From positions 1-35,470 of the forward strand of contig NZ_QXQA01000028.1 of the NCBI RefSeq assembly GCF_003583765.1: a stretch of 35,470 nucleotides of DNA, given 5' to 3'. The translations under genes and the position numbers were made by a program. Below the pieces are notes generated by a model. That model did not search any database, was not told the DNA's origin, and saw only the letters and a program-made list of their open reading frames with translations. Position 1 is the first letter of the stretch. Each line of letters starts with the position of its first letter. The stretch is from Paenibacillus nanensis. Its GTDB lineage: Bacteria; Bacillota; Bacilli; Paenibacillales; Paenibacillaceae. Shown here in pieces: positions 24,578 to 32,281 of this stretch.

Positions 24578-25728
24578 ACGCTATAATTCAGGAAGTTCGG
24601 CAAGTGAATGAAACGAAAAAACAGGCGCCTGTCTTCGCCATCTTAACGATCGACGACCCCGAAGGCGATTTCCGCGGCAACCGCAGCAACTTTGCGGATT
24701 TGATCCGGACCGGGCAGGCGATGGGCTTTCTAGTGTATGTGCTGACCGTCAAAAACTTGCTGCTTCGCCGCAAATCGTTATGGGGCTACGTCTACCGCTT
24801 CGAAACAAAAACCTGGCAGAAGCAGCAGATGCCTTTCCCCGATATCATTTATAACCGCATTCCATTGCGCGAGGACGAGATGCAGCCGGAAGTCCGCCGG
24901 AAAATTAAAGCATGCCGCAGGCTGACCAAGGTCAGCTTGTTCAACCCGTCTTTTTTCAATAAGTGGCAGTTGTTCAAATGGCTGAGAAGCTCTAAAACAA
25001 CGAAGCCCTTTATTCCCGCGACAAAAAAATTAGTGAGCGTAAGCGGACTTCGAAGGCTCATTCTGAAGCACTCCTACTTGTATTTGAAGCCCGAGAGCGG
25101 AAAAGCCGGCAAAGGCATCATGACGGTTAAGCTGCTCGGAGGAAAGCCTTTGCCATACCGGCTCAAGATCCAGGAGGACAAAACCAGCTCCACATACAGC
25201 TGCTCCTCTCTTCAAAAGCTATGGGCGCGCATCCAGAAGGAGAGCGGCGGCGTCGCGTATATCGCGCAGCAAGGCATTCAGCTTGCGTCCGTGGATGACC
25301 GGCGATTCGATTTACGGGCGCTCGTGCAAAAAAACCGGAACGGCAACTGGGAGCTTACCGGTCTCGGCGCGCGAATGGCAGGCACTTCAAGCATTACGAC
25401 GCACGTGCCGCGCGGCGGCCGCATCGACGATCCCGAGAAGCTGCTTACGTATTCATTCGGCCAAGTAGAGGCTCATAAGCTGTTACAAAAGACGAGAGTC
25501 GCAGCTTTGCTCATTGCCAAACAGATTGAACGCGCCTCCGGCCAGCGTCTCGGCGAGATGTCGATGGATCTAGGCGTAGACAGCAGCGGAAATCTGTGGT
25601 TCTTCGAAGCGAACTCGAAGCCGATGAAATTCGACGAGCCGCATATTCGGCAGAAGTCGCTAGAGCGAATTTTTCAGTACGGAGCTTATCTGAACCGTAA
25701 AAAAGCGAAACGAGCGGGAGGCGTGTAA
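24574..25728 (+). CDS. YheC/YheD-family ATP-grasp protein 4 (short form)
   Basis: 384 residues without the extra N-terminal domain; the shared region begins at VFAILTIDDPEGDF. Motifs: LYLKPESGKAGKGIMTV (Lys172), AQQGIQLASVDDRRFDLRAL, then VQKN, and GEMSMDLGVDSSGNLWFFEA with NSKP. Met-Ser replaces Leu-Gly in the GELG segment, but the Asp and Glu expected to hold magnesium remain. The start overlaps the stop of gene 3 (ATGA), showing translational coupling; GGAAGGTGA lies upstream. The GNAT gene begins two bases after its stop. Confidence 0.9.
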   Translation: MNAIIQEVRQVNETKKQAPVFAILTIDDPEGDFRGNRSNFADLIRTGQAMGFLVYVLTVKNLLLRRKSLWGYVYRFETKTWQKQQMPFPDIIYNRIPLREDEMQPEVRRKIKACRRLTKVSLFNPSFFNKWQLFKWLRSSKTTKPFIPATKKLVSVSGLRRLILKHSYLYLKPESGKAGKGIMTVKLLGGKPLPYRLKIQEDKTSSTYSCSSLQKLWARIQKESGGVAYIAQQGIQLASVDDRRFDLRALVQKNRNGNWELTGLGARMAGTSSITTHVPRGGRIDDPEKLLTYSFGQVEAHKLLQKTRVAALLIAKQIERASGQRLGEMSMDLGVDSSGNLWFFEANSKPMKFDEPHIRQKSLERIFQYGAYLNRKKAKRAGGV

Positions 25729-25729
25729 C

Positions 25730-26227
25730 ATGGAGCTGCTGCAGCTGACACCTGAGAGTTGGATAAAGGATAAGCGAAGATTACTTGGCTTTATCATTCG
25801 TTTCGGGGAAAAGCGAATTACGGTAGCCGCACTCCATGCACTGCGCAGCCTCGATCCGGAATGGCTTTTGAAGGGAGAAGACGGATTCGCGCGCGCCGCT
25901 GTAGTCGTAGCCAAACGGAACGGGCGGATCGCCGGCCTCGGCTTCGCGGCTGACGGAGGGGACGGCGGCTGTCTCATCGTCGTTCACCCTTCCGCGCGAA
26001 GAAGCGGCATTGGCAGCACGATTATGCGCGCGATGATGAATGCTTTAGGGTCGCTGGCATGCCATGTCGCGGCAGACAATATACCCAGCATGGCGCTATG
26101 CTTCGCCCTGGGAATGAAGGCCGTGTCGATTCATAAAGGCCCCACCGGCAAGTCGACGCTCCGGTTCGAAAGGGGAATTCAGCATGACGCAGCCCTCCTT
26201 GGGCATATTGACGCTATATCTCAATGA
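25730..26227 (+). CDS. GNAT-family N-acetyltransferase
   Basis: A 165-residue acetyltransferase-like protein. The acetyl-CoA-binding motif A is seen as CLIVVHPSARRSGIGSTIMR (R-x-x-G-x-G/A type) near residue 85, followed by ADNIPSMALCFALGMKAV, the usual N-x-x-[SA]-x-x-[LF]-[CY]-x-x-x-G-[FM] pattern. It lies inside the ATP-grasp operon, two bases after gene 4, and its last 44 bases overlap the next ATP-grasp gene in another frame. It may acetylate an amine on the product, or on a peptide handled by the ligases; this is inference from location. Confidence 0.85.
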   Translation: MELLQLTPESWIKDKRRLLGFIIRFGEKRITVAALHALRSLDPEWLLKGEDGFARAAVVVAKRNGRIAGLGFAADGGDGGCLIVVHPSARRSGIGSTIMRAMMNALGSLACHVAADNIPSMALCFALGMKAVSIHKGPTGKSTLRFERGIQHDAALLGHIDAISQ

Positions 26228-27323
26228 CTCGGGCGCACTCGAAGAGAGGGACTTTTATCGGAAAATGACGGAGGAGGGACAGAAGCTCGGCCTGCAAATA
26301 TTCGTCTTCACTCCGGAGGATGTCCACCACAAATTACAACGTATTCGCGGGCAGTTCTATGATACGAATTCAAAGCTGTGGCATAGAAAGTGGACGCGGT
26401 TTCCCGATATGATCTTCGACCGCTGCCGCATTCAGCGTTCGCACCGGTTCGATGAGCTGCTGAAATTCCGGTCCCGCTACAACAACCAGACCTTCCTTAA
26501 TAAGCCGCTGCGCAACAAATGGACGATTTATACCGTGCTGTCCAAGGATGACCGGTTCCGCCCCTACTTGCCGAAAACCCGGTACATTAACGACGTGCAG
26601 GACGTACGCGAGATGCTTCGCACCCACTCCCTCTTATATTTGAAGCCGATTAACGGTACGGGAGGCCGCGGCATTCTCCGCATCGAGCGCGACAAGAGCG
26701 GCATGCTTCATATTCAAGGCAGGGATCAAGGCCGGAGAATCGTGCAGCCGGTTAGGATGAAGCCAGACAAACTCAGCCATTATTTGGCCGGGTGGAATTT
26801 GAAAACGACGCGTTACATCGTGCAGCAAGGCATCCAGCTAAAACTGCGGAACGGCCGCGTTCACGATTATCGGCTGCTTGTACAGAAGGACGGCAGCGGC
26901 CAGTGGACCGTAACGGGCTGCGCCGGCCGAGTCGGAGCTCCCGGCAGCATTACGGCTAATCTGCATGGCGGCGGAAGAGCCGTCAAAATGGATACGCTCC
27001 TTCGCAGCTGGATCGGCGACGAAGGGAGAATCGCCAGCATTAAAGATGAAGTGTATCGCTTCGGCATTAGCATCGCCCAATATTTGGAGCTTTGCTACGA
27101 TGCGCTGTGCGAGCTTGCGATCGATATCGCAATCGACCGGCGAGGCCGGATTTGGATGATCGAGGTGAATCCAAAGCCCTCCCGCGAGGTGTTCATCCGG
27201 GCGGGCGAGCCGGATGTTTATCACAAAGCGATCGTGAGGCCGCTTGAATACGCGATTTGGAAATATAAAAAAAAGAGCAAGCAGGACACAAGAATTGAAG
27301 TAAACGAACAGACCGGGCTGTGA
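26184..27323 (+). CDS. YheC/YheD-family ATP-grasp protein 5 (short form)
   Basis: 379 residues starting at the shared region (SLGILTLYLNDSGALEERDF). Motifs: LYLKPINGTGGRGILRI (Lys154), VQQGIQLKLRNGRVHDYRLL, then VQKD, and CELAIDIAIDRRGRIWMIEV with NPKPSR. The GELG segment reads CELA, the most diverged of the five, while the metal-binding Asp/Glu/Asn set is kept. A basic tail of about 20 residues closes the protein. The start lies 44 bases inside the GNAT gene with AGGGGA upstream. Its TGA stop forms the loop of a 19-bp hairpin that probably terminates the operon. Confidence 0.9.
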   Translation: MTQPSLGILTLYLNDSGALEERDFYRKMTEEGQKLGLQIFVFTPEDVHHKLQRIRGQFYDTNSKLWHRKWTRFPDMIFDRCRIQRSHRFDELLKFRSRYNNQTFLNKPLRNKWTIYTVLSKDDRFRPYLPKTRYINDVQDVREMLRTHSLLYLKPINGTGGRGILRIERDKSGMLHIQGRDQGRRIVQPVRMKPDKLSHYLAGWNLKTTRYIVQQGIQLKLRNGRVHDYRLLVQKDGSGQWTVTGCAGRVGAPGSITANLHGGGRAVKMDTLLRSWIGDEGRIASIKDEVYRFGISIAQYLELCYDALCELAIDIAIDRRGRIWMIEVNPKPSREVFIRAGEPDVYHKAIVRPLEYAIWKYKKKSKQDTRIEVNEQTGL

Positions 27324-27342
27324 CAGCCCGGTCTGTTCGTTT
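27302..27342. terminator. 19-bp perfect hairpin with stop codon as loop
   Basis: Perfect inverted repeat with 19-base arms (27302-27320 and 27324-27342) and a 3-base loop TGA, which is the stop codon of the last ATP-grasp gene. The opposite gene's TAA (27341-27343) overlaps the other foot. The arm foot AAACGAAC ends in GTTT, so the U-tract is short. It probably terminates transcription in both directions. Confidence 0.85.
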
Positions 27343-28021
27343 ATTCCGGCAGCTGCAGCAGCTCCCGGAAATCGGAAATGCGGATATCGGCATTCTCCAG
27401 CTCCGACGCTTTCCCATATTTAGCGTAGGCGCAGCCGATCGTCAGAAGCCCGTTGCTTCTTCCCGCTTCTACGTCGGAGGAGCGGTCGCCCACCATCCAA
27501 CAAGGCTCGCCGACTAGCCCGTGATCCTGCAGCAGCTTCGCCACGAGATCAACCTTGCTGGACGTGCCGAACTCTCCTGCGCTGTAGATCCCGTCGAAGA
27601 GCGAAGCGATCCCTCTATATTGCGCCACGCCCTTCACATAGTCCTCCAGACCGTTGCTCGCCACGAACAGCTTTGCGCCGCCCGCCTTCAGCTCAGACAG
27701 CGTCTCCGCCACATGCGGGTAGAGCAGTCCCTCGCCGGCAGCCAAGCCTTCCAATTCGTATTGGAGCAGCAGAACGTCAGCCCGTTTTCTCGCTTCCAAG
27801 CTGCTGTCCGGCATGACGTTTTTCCAAATATCTTCAAGCAGCATGCCTAAGCAGCCGAGCAGCCGCTCTACCGGCGGCGTCTCTTCCATATAGAGCCCTT
27901 CCTCGCGCAGCGTCTCGAATACTCTCTTGTGTACGGGTATTAACAGCGTGTCCGTCTCGAACAACGTGCCGTCCATATCAAAAATGACCGCGCGGGGCCG
28001 TCCCGCATTTATTTTTGTCAT
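27341..28021 (-). CDS. HAD-superfamily hydrolase (phosphoglycolate phosphatase-like)
   Basis: A 226-residue phosphatase. Motif I AVIFDMDGTLFETD holds the nucleophile Asp and acid Asp; motif II is KLFVASNG; Lys follows in GTSSKVDLVAKLL; motif IV is WMVGDRSSDVEAGRSNG. The helical cap between motifs I and II (about residues 20-100) fits subfamily I. The substrate is not predictable. ATG 28021 (MTKINAGRPRA) with GGGATG upstream is chosen over ATG 28057, which has no SD. It converges with the ATP-grasp operon and shares the hairpin terminator. Confidence 0.88.
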   Translation of the reverse strand: MTKINAGRPRAVIFDMDGTLFETDTLLIPVHKRVFETLREEGLYMEETPPVERLLGCLGMLLEDIWKNVMPDSSLEARKRADVLLLQYELEGLAAGEGLLYPHVAETLSELKAGGAKLFVASNGLEDYVKGVAQYRGIASLFDGIYSAGEFGTSSKVDLVAKLLQDHGLVGEPCWMVGDRSSDVEAGRSNGLLTIGCAYAKYGKASELENADIRISDFRELLQLPE

Positions 28022-28222
28022 GATGCCGTCATCCCTTCCCAAAGATGCTTCCATCATAGCGGATGAACGGCTTCGGCCGCAACTATCCGGACGCCGCTTG
28101 AACGACGGGTTCCCCTGTCCGCTCCGGTCCGCTATTGATAAAATAGATTCGATATGTCAAACTTGTTGGTGGACAGAGACCCTCTTGACTTCAGTACAAG
28201 GAAAGGACGTGAGGATGCCGCT

Positions 28223-29026
28223 ATGATCAAATGGCTGCTTCGCGCCATGACGGAGCTCAGCTCCCGCAAATGGATATCCCGCATTACCGGCAGATTCGCT
28301 CAATCCGGAGCTAGCCGGCACATGATCCCCCGCTTTGCGAAGCTTTACGGCATCGCAATCGAAGAAGCGGAGAGGCAGATCCATGAATACCGAACGTTGA
28401 ACGAATTTTTCACAAGACGGCTAAAGCCTGGGATGAGAACGGTCCACGACGGTCCGAACTCGGTAGCCAGCCCCGTCGACGCGGTTATTACCGGAATCGG
28501 CGGCATTCGGTCCGGCACGATCGTTAACGTGAAGGGGCAAGACTATACGATCGATGAGCTTCTCAACGGTTCGCCTAGAGCCAGCCGCTATCATAATGGA
28601 TTTTATATGGTGCTTTATTTAAGCCCTACCGATTATCACCGCATTCACGTTCCCGTTACCGGTCAAATCGTCGAGCGGGAGCATATTGCCGGCAAGGTAT
28701 ATCCGGTTAACGAATTCGGTCTTCGGCACATGAGAAGGGTGCTTAGCCGGAACGAGCGGCTCATTACATATATTCAGCATCAAAGCGGCGAAGCGGCCGT
28801 CGTCAAGGTCGGCGCCATGAACGTCAGCAGCATACAATATGTGCTGCCGCTGCATGATTCGGTAGCGAAGGGCGATGAGCTCGCGTATTTCGAATTCGGC
28901 TCAACCGTCGTGCTTCTGCTCGAAGAAAAAACCTTCACCCCTCGTCCCGACCTTCAGCTCGGCTCAAAGGTCCGCATGGGCGAGTCGTTGGGCGAGCTTC
29001 TCACGACTCAAGGAACTTCCAATTAA
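28223..29026 (+). CDS. psd: Phosphatidylserine decarboxylase
   Basis: Makes phosphatidylethanolamine from phosphatidylserine at the membrane. The 267-residue proenzyme has the cleavage motif FGST (Gly226-Ser227), where self-cleavage produces the pyruvoyl group. ASPVDAV (Asp86) and YLSPTDYHRIHVPV (His139, His142) are the conserved residues of the protease-like centre. The frame opens at 28154, but ATG 28223 (MIKWLLRAM) has GTGAGGA at good spacing and gives the family's usual length. No pssA is adjacent in this window. A terminator follows. Confidence 0.95.
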   Translation: MIKWLLRAMTELSSRKWISRITGRFAQSGASRHMIPRFAKLYGIAIEEAERQIHEYRTLNEFFTRRLKPGMRTVHDGPNSVASPVDAVITGIGGIRSGTIVNVKGQDYTIDELLNGSPRASRYHNGFYMVLYLSPTDYHRIHVPVTGQIVEREHIAGKVYPVNEFGLRHMRRVLSRNERLITYIQHQSGEAAVVKVGAMNVSSIQYVLPLHDSVAKGDELAYFEFGSTVVLLLEEKTFTPRPDLQLGSKVRMGESLGELLTTQGTSN

Positions 29027-29031
29027 TGAAT

Positions 29032-29076
29032 AAAGACTGCGTATGCCCGCCCAAAGCGGAGGCATCTGCAGTCTTT
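29032..29076. terminator. Bidirectional terminator between psd and the AraC gene
   Basis: Stem AAAGACTGC / GCAGTCTTT with an inner TGCC/GGCA pairing and small internal loops, followed by a T run on the plus strand and preceded by AATAAAG. It begins five bases after psd. Confidence 0.75.
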
Positions 29077-29092
29077 TTCGTTTCAGTAACGA

Positions 29093-29878
29093 TTATCGAA
29101 TTTCGGAAGGACTTCTTCCGGTGTATTGCTTAAATTGCCGGCTGAAAAAAAAGATGTCCCGGTACCCCAGCGCGTCCGCCACTTCCGTCACGTTCATGCC
29201 GGCGTGCATAAGCAGATGCTGCGCCCGCTCAATTCGCACACGAATCATGTACGTTTGAACGGACATGCCGATCAGTTCTTTAAACTTCATCGAAAAATAA
29301 CGCGGGGAAAGCTGCGCCCTGGTAGCCAAATCCTCCACCCGGTGGGCGATGCTGGGATTTTGGCGGATATAGTTGGCCACTTCGTGAATCACTTCGGTGA
29401 GCTGATTGCTGGCTTTCTTTTCGATTGGAGCCGCGTTATCCGCTCTAAGCATCTGTATGAGAAGCGCCTTCAGGAGAAGCTTTGCTTCCTCTTCCGCAGC
29501 GTAGGTCTGAACGAGGAACAATCTCACGTACCTGGACAGCATATATTCGAAATCAACCGTATCCGTCAGCGTCCGGTATCTTTCCGGCACCTCGCTCACC
29601 GGCTCATTCACGGCGAAATGAATATAGGTAAGCACCAGAGGCTTCTGCGGATTATGCGTAGCGCTCGTATAGTCGCCCGGCCGGAATAAAAAGCAGCTTC
29701 CTTTTCCGACCTTATAATGAACGCCGTTCACCTCGACTTCTCCCTCTCCGCTCCATACGTAAAAGAGATCATAGTTAGCCATCGGCTTCTCGCGCCTTGC
29801 CCATCTCCAACCGGGCTCGCACACGATTTTGGCGAAAGCCGGCAGCAAACCAATCGATTCGGGCGATATATGAAGCAT
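29093..29878 (-). CDS. AraC-family transcriptional regulator
   Basis: A 261-residue regulator. The N-terminal half is a cupin-like sensing domain (NYDLFYVWSGEGEVEVNGVH, then GSCFLFRPGDYTSATHNPQK). The C-terminal 100 residues hold two helix-turn-helix units: VEDLATRAQLSPRYFSMKFK and VTEVADALGYRDIFFFSRQF, with the typical FKQYTGRSPSEIR end. The frame is open to 29956; ATG 29878 (MLHISPESIG) with GGGAGG upstream is the likely start. It is divergent from the aminotransferase gene and may control it, but no matching operator was identified. The effector is unknown, probably a sugar or related metabolite. Confidence 0.92.
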   Translation of the reverse strand: MLHISPESIGLLPAFAKIVCEPGWRWARREKPMANYDLFYVWSGEGEVEVNGVHYKVGKGSCFLFRPGDYTSATHNPQKPLVLTYIHFAVNEPVSEVPERYRTLTDTVDFEYMLSRYVRLFLVQTYAAEEEAKLLLKALLIQMLRADNAAPIEKKASNQLTEVIHEVANYIRQNPSIAHRVEDLATRAQLSPRYFSMKFKELIGMSVQTYMIRVRIERAQHLLMHAGMNVTEVADALGYRDIFFFSRQFKQYTGRSPSEIR

Positions 29879-30045
29879 TGTTGTTCCTCCCTTGCTAACA
29901 AGCGTACCCATCTTACTTGTCGTGCAGCTCCGTCTTTCCATCTTATAATAGAGCATAACCGCGGGGCAACTGCGGATCGTCCACGAAAACGTAATAATTT
30001 TTCGTAAAAAGTTCTGATTTGAGAATGGTTTGCAGCTGTTAAAAA

Positions 30046-30054
30046 TGTTATAAT
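30046..30054 (+). promoter_or_regulatory. Extended -10 promoter of the aminotransferase gene
   Basis: TG-T-TATAAT, a perfect extended -10, 45 bases before the start. The -35 region is weak (TGGTTT-like), as is usual for extended -10 promoters. Confidence 0.6.
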
Positions 30055-30098
30055 ATCACGAACATTAAAAGACAAAGTATTGATTTCGGAAGGATGGA

Positions 30099-31415
30099 AT
30101 GAAGTCCATGAACTCACTGGCTCAGCAATTAAATGAGACGCTGCAGAAGGAAAGTCCGAATGTCTACGACATGTTGTCCAATCTTGGCAAAGCGATCTAT
30201 TTTCCAAAAGAGGGCATTCTTAGTCAATCCGCAGAAGCGAAGACGAAGGCGAAAAAATTTAACGCCACAATCGGCATCGCGACGGAAGGCGGACAGCCGA
30301 TGCATCTTAAGCTCATTCAAGATACGCTTAGCGCCTACAATCCGAAGGACCTGTATGAATATGCGCCTCCTGGCGGCAAGCCGGAGCTGCGCAATGCTTG
30401 GCGTGCCAAGATGATTAAGGATAATCCTTCGCTTGCGAATATCAATTTCGGCAGCCCGATTGCAACGAACGCCCTGACGCACGGTCTCAGCATCGTGGCG
30501 GACCTGTTCGCGGACAACGGAGACGCCGTTGTCATACCGAATAAAAATTGGGAGAACTACGAGCTGACGTTCGGCATCCGCCGCGGAGCAGAGATCGTGG
30601 AATATCCGTTATATAACGATAACATGCGCTTCAACAGCGCAGGCTTGCGCGAGGCTTTGCTCGCTCAGAAGGATAAAGGCAAAGCGATTGTCGTGCTGAA
30701 TTTCCCGAACAACCCGACAGGCTATACGCCTGATGCACGCGAAGGCGAAGAGATCGTAGCCGCGGTACGCGACGCCGCGGAAGCAGGCATTAACGTTGTA
30801 GCTGTAACGGATGACGCCTATTTCGGACTGTTTTTCGAGGATTCATTGCAGGAATCGTTGTTCTCGAAGCTGGCGAAGGTTCATCCGCGCGTACTGGCTG
30901 TTAAGGTGGACGGCGCCACGAAGGAAGAATACGTATGGGGCTTCCGTGTCGGCTTTATCACTTACGCATCCGACTCGGCCGCGACGCTTGCCGCGCTCGA
31001 GCAGAAGACGATCGGCATTATCCGCGCGACGATTTCCAGCGGACCGCATCCATCGCAAACCTTTGTCCTTCATGCGCTGCAGTCCCCGGATTTCGACCAG
31101 CAGAAGGATGAGAAATTCCATATCATGAAAGGCCGCGCCAATCGCGTCAAATCGCTGCTGGACAGCGGACGCTACGGCGATACATGGGAATATTACCCGT
31201 TCAACTCCGGGTATTTCATGTGTTTGAAGCTGACTCGCGTATCCGCAGAGGCTGTGCGGCAGCATCTTCTCGAGCAATACGGCATCGGCACGATTGCGCT
31301 TGGCGAAACCGACCTGCGCGTTGCCTTCTCCTGTATCGAAGAAGAAAACCTGGAGGAGCTGTTCGACACAATCCACAAAGCGGTCACTGAAGTGGCGGCA
31401 GCTAAGCAGGTATAA
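30099..31415 (+). CDS. PLP-dependent aminotransferase, class I/II
   Basis: A 438-residue fold-type I aminotransferase. Landmarks: EYAPPGGKPELRNAWR (N-terminal substrate region), VVLNFPNNPTGYTP (Asn/Pro contacting PLP), AVTDDAYFGLFF (Asp/Tyr to the pyridine ring) and VDGATKEEYVWGFRVGF, where the Lys after Thr is probably the Schiff-base lysine. Substrate is not clear; aspartate or aromatic amino acids are typical for the class. AAGGA precedes ATG 30099; a second in-frame ATG lies nine bases on. No terminator is obvious after it; 122 bases later an IS element begins. Confidence 0.9.
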   Translation: MKSMNSLAQQLNETLQKESPNVYDMLSNLGKAIYFPKEGILSQSAEAKTKAKKFNATIGIATEGGQPMHLKLIQDTLSAYNPKDLYEYAPPGGKPELRNAWRAKMIKDNPSLANINFGSPIATNALTHGLSIVADLFADNGDAVVIPNKNWENYELTFGIRRGAEIVEYPLYNDNMRFNSAGLREALLAQKDKGKAIVVLNFPNNPTGYTPDAREGEEIVAAVRDAAEAGINVVAVTDDAYFGLFFEDSLQESLFSKLAKVHPRVLAVKVDGATKEEYVWGFRVGFITYASDSAATLAALEQKTIGIIRATISSGPHPSQTFVLHALQSPDFDQQKDEKFHIMKGRANRVKSLLDSGRYGDTWEYYPFNSGYFMCLKLTRVSAEAVRQHLLEQYGIGTIALGETDLRVAFSCIEEENLEELFDTIHKAVTEVAAAKQV

Positions 31416-31534
31416 ATTTTTTCTTCTCATGTCCGGTGATAATTCTGAATTGAAGAGTCGTCAGCTTTAGAGAAATAAGTTTTCGACTGAACCATTAATA
31501 TAAAGCAGCGGCACTCCAAGACCTGATAAATAAG

Positions 31535-31537
31535 GTC
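31535..31537 (+). repeat. Target-site duplication, left copy (GTC)
   Basis: GTC directly before the left inverted repeat; the matching GTC is at 33204-33206. Three base pairs is usual for IS150-type elements. Confidence 0.75.
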
Positions 31538-31543
31538 TGATAT

Positions 31544-31602
31544 GCTCCCCTTACGGTAGACAGGTTAAATAATAAAACCTGTTACCGTGAGGGGAGCTTT
31601 TT
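31544..31602 (+). promoter_or_regulatory. Hairpin in the IS left end covering the orfA ribosome binding site
   Basis: Arms GCTCCCCT, ACGGTA and ACAGGTT (31544-31566) pair with AACCTGT, TACCGT and AGGGGAGC (31576-31597): about 21 Watson-Crick pairs plus one G-T pair and one bulged base, with a 9-base loop. It is followed by TTTTT. GAGGGGAG, the orfA ribosome binding site, lies in the 3' arm. Transcripts entering from outside would both terminate and hide the site. Confidence 0.75.
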
Positions 31603-31603
31603 C

Positions 31604-32281
31604 ATGACTAGAGAGAAATATAACGCTTTGGAGAAACTCGCCATCCTCGAAGAGGTATCGAACGGGGAGATTGGTTTTCTAGCAGCTGCGAAGAAGTATG
31701 GAATTAACAAGACAACTTTAATGAAATGGCAGCGTCGATACAAGACACATGGATATGAAGGACTGGAGCGCCGTACACATCTGCAAAGGTACAGTGCTGA
31801 GCTTAAGCTCCAGGCGGTGAAGGACTACCTTGAGGGGGACTTGTCTCAGTACCAGATTATTGATAAATACAAGATTGCTAGTACGAGACAGCTCTTCAAT
31901 TGGATTAACGAGTATAATGGTCATAGCAGCTTAACAGCCTATAAAGGGGAAGCAAAAGCTATGACAAAAGGTCGCACTACGACTTGGCAAGAAAGGATCG
32001 AAATCGTCCAGTATTGTCTGACCAATCAACATGACTACCAAAAGACAGCTGGACAATTTCAGGTCTCCTATCAGCAAGTATACCAATGGGTAAAGAAGTT
32101 CGAAGGTGGCGGCCAGGATGCGTTAAAGGATGGCCGAGGGAGAAAGAAAGCACCGGAAGAGTTAACGGAGACCGACCAACAGAAACTCAAGATGAAGCAA
32201 ATGGAATACGAGATTGAGCGACTTCGGGCGGAAAATGCATTTTTAAAAAAGTTAGAGGAACTCGAAAGAAGGCGACGCTAA
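31604..32281 (+). CDS. IS3-family transposase OrfA
   Basis: A 225-residue DNA-binding protein with two helix-turn-helix regions (FLAAAKKYGINKTTLMKWQR at about 24-43 and TAGQFQVSYQQVYQWVKKFE near 148) and a C-terminal leucine-zipper-like helix (MEYEIERLRAENAFLKKLEE). GAGGGGAG is seven bases before ATG, inside a hairpin. It binds the inverted repeats and, after -1 frameshifting, forms the N-terminal part of the fused transposase. It is longer than IS150 OrfA because of the duplicated helix-turn-helix. Confidence 0.93.
   Translation: MTREKYNALEKLAILEEVSNGEIGFLAAAKKYGINKTTLMKWQRRYKTHGYEGLERRTHLQRYSAELKLQAVKDYLEGDLSQYQIIDKYKIASTRQLFNWINEYNGHSSLTAYKGEAKAMTKGRTTTWQERIEIVQYCLTNQHDYQKTAGQFQVSYQQVYQWVKKFEGGGQDALKDGRGRKKAPEELTETDQQKLKMKQMEYEIERLRAENAFLKKLEELERRRR
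32245..32251 (+). promoter_or_regulatory. Programmed -1 frameshift site (A6G)
   Basis: A-AAA-AAG in the orfA frame, preceded by T-TTA-AAA, a second possible slippery heptamer. The orfB frame is -1 relative to orfA here and is open from before this point to 33159. This is the standard signal for making OrfAB in IS3-family elements. Confidence 0.85.
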
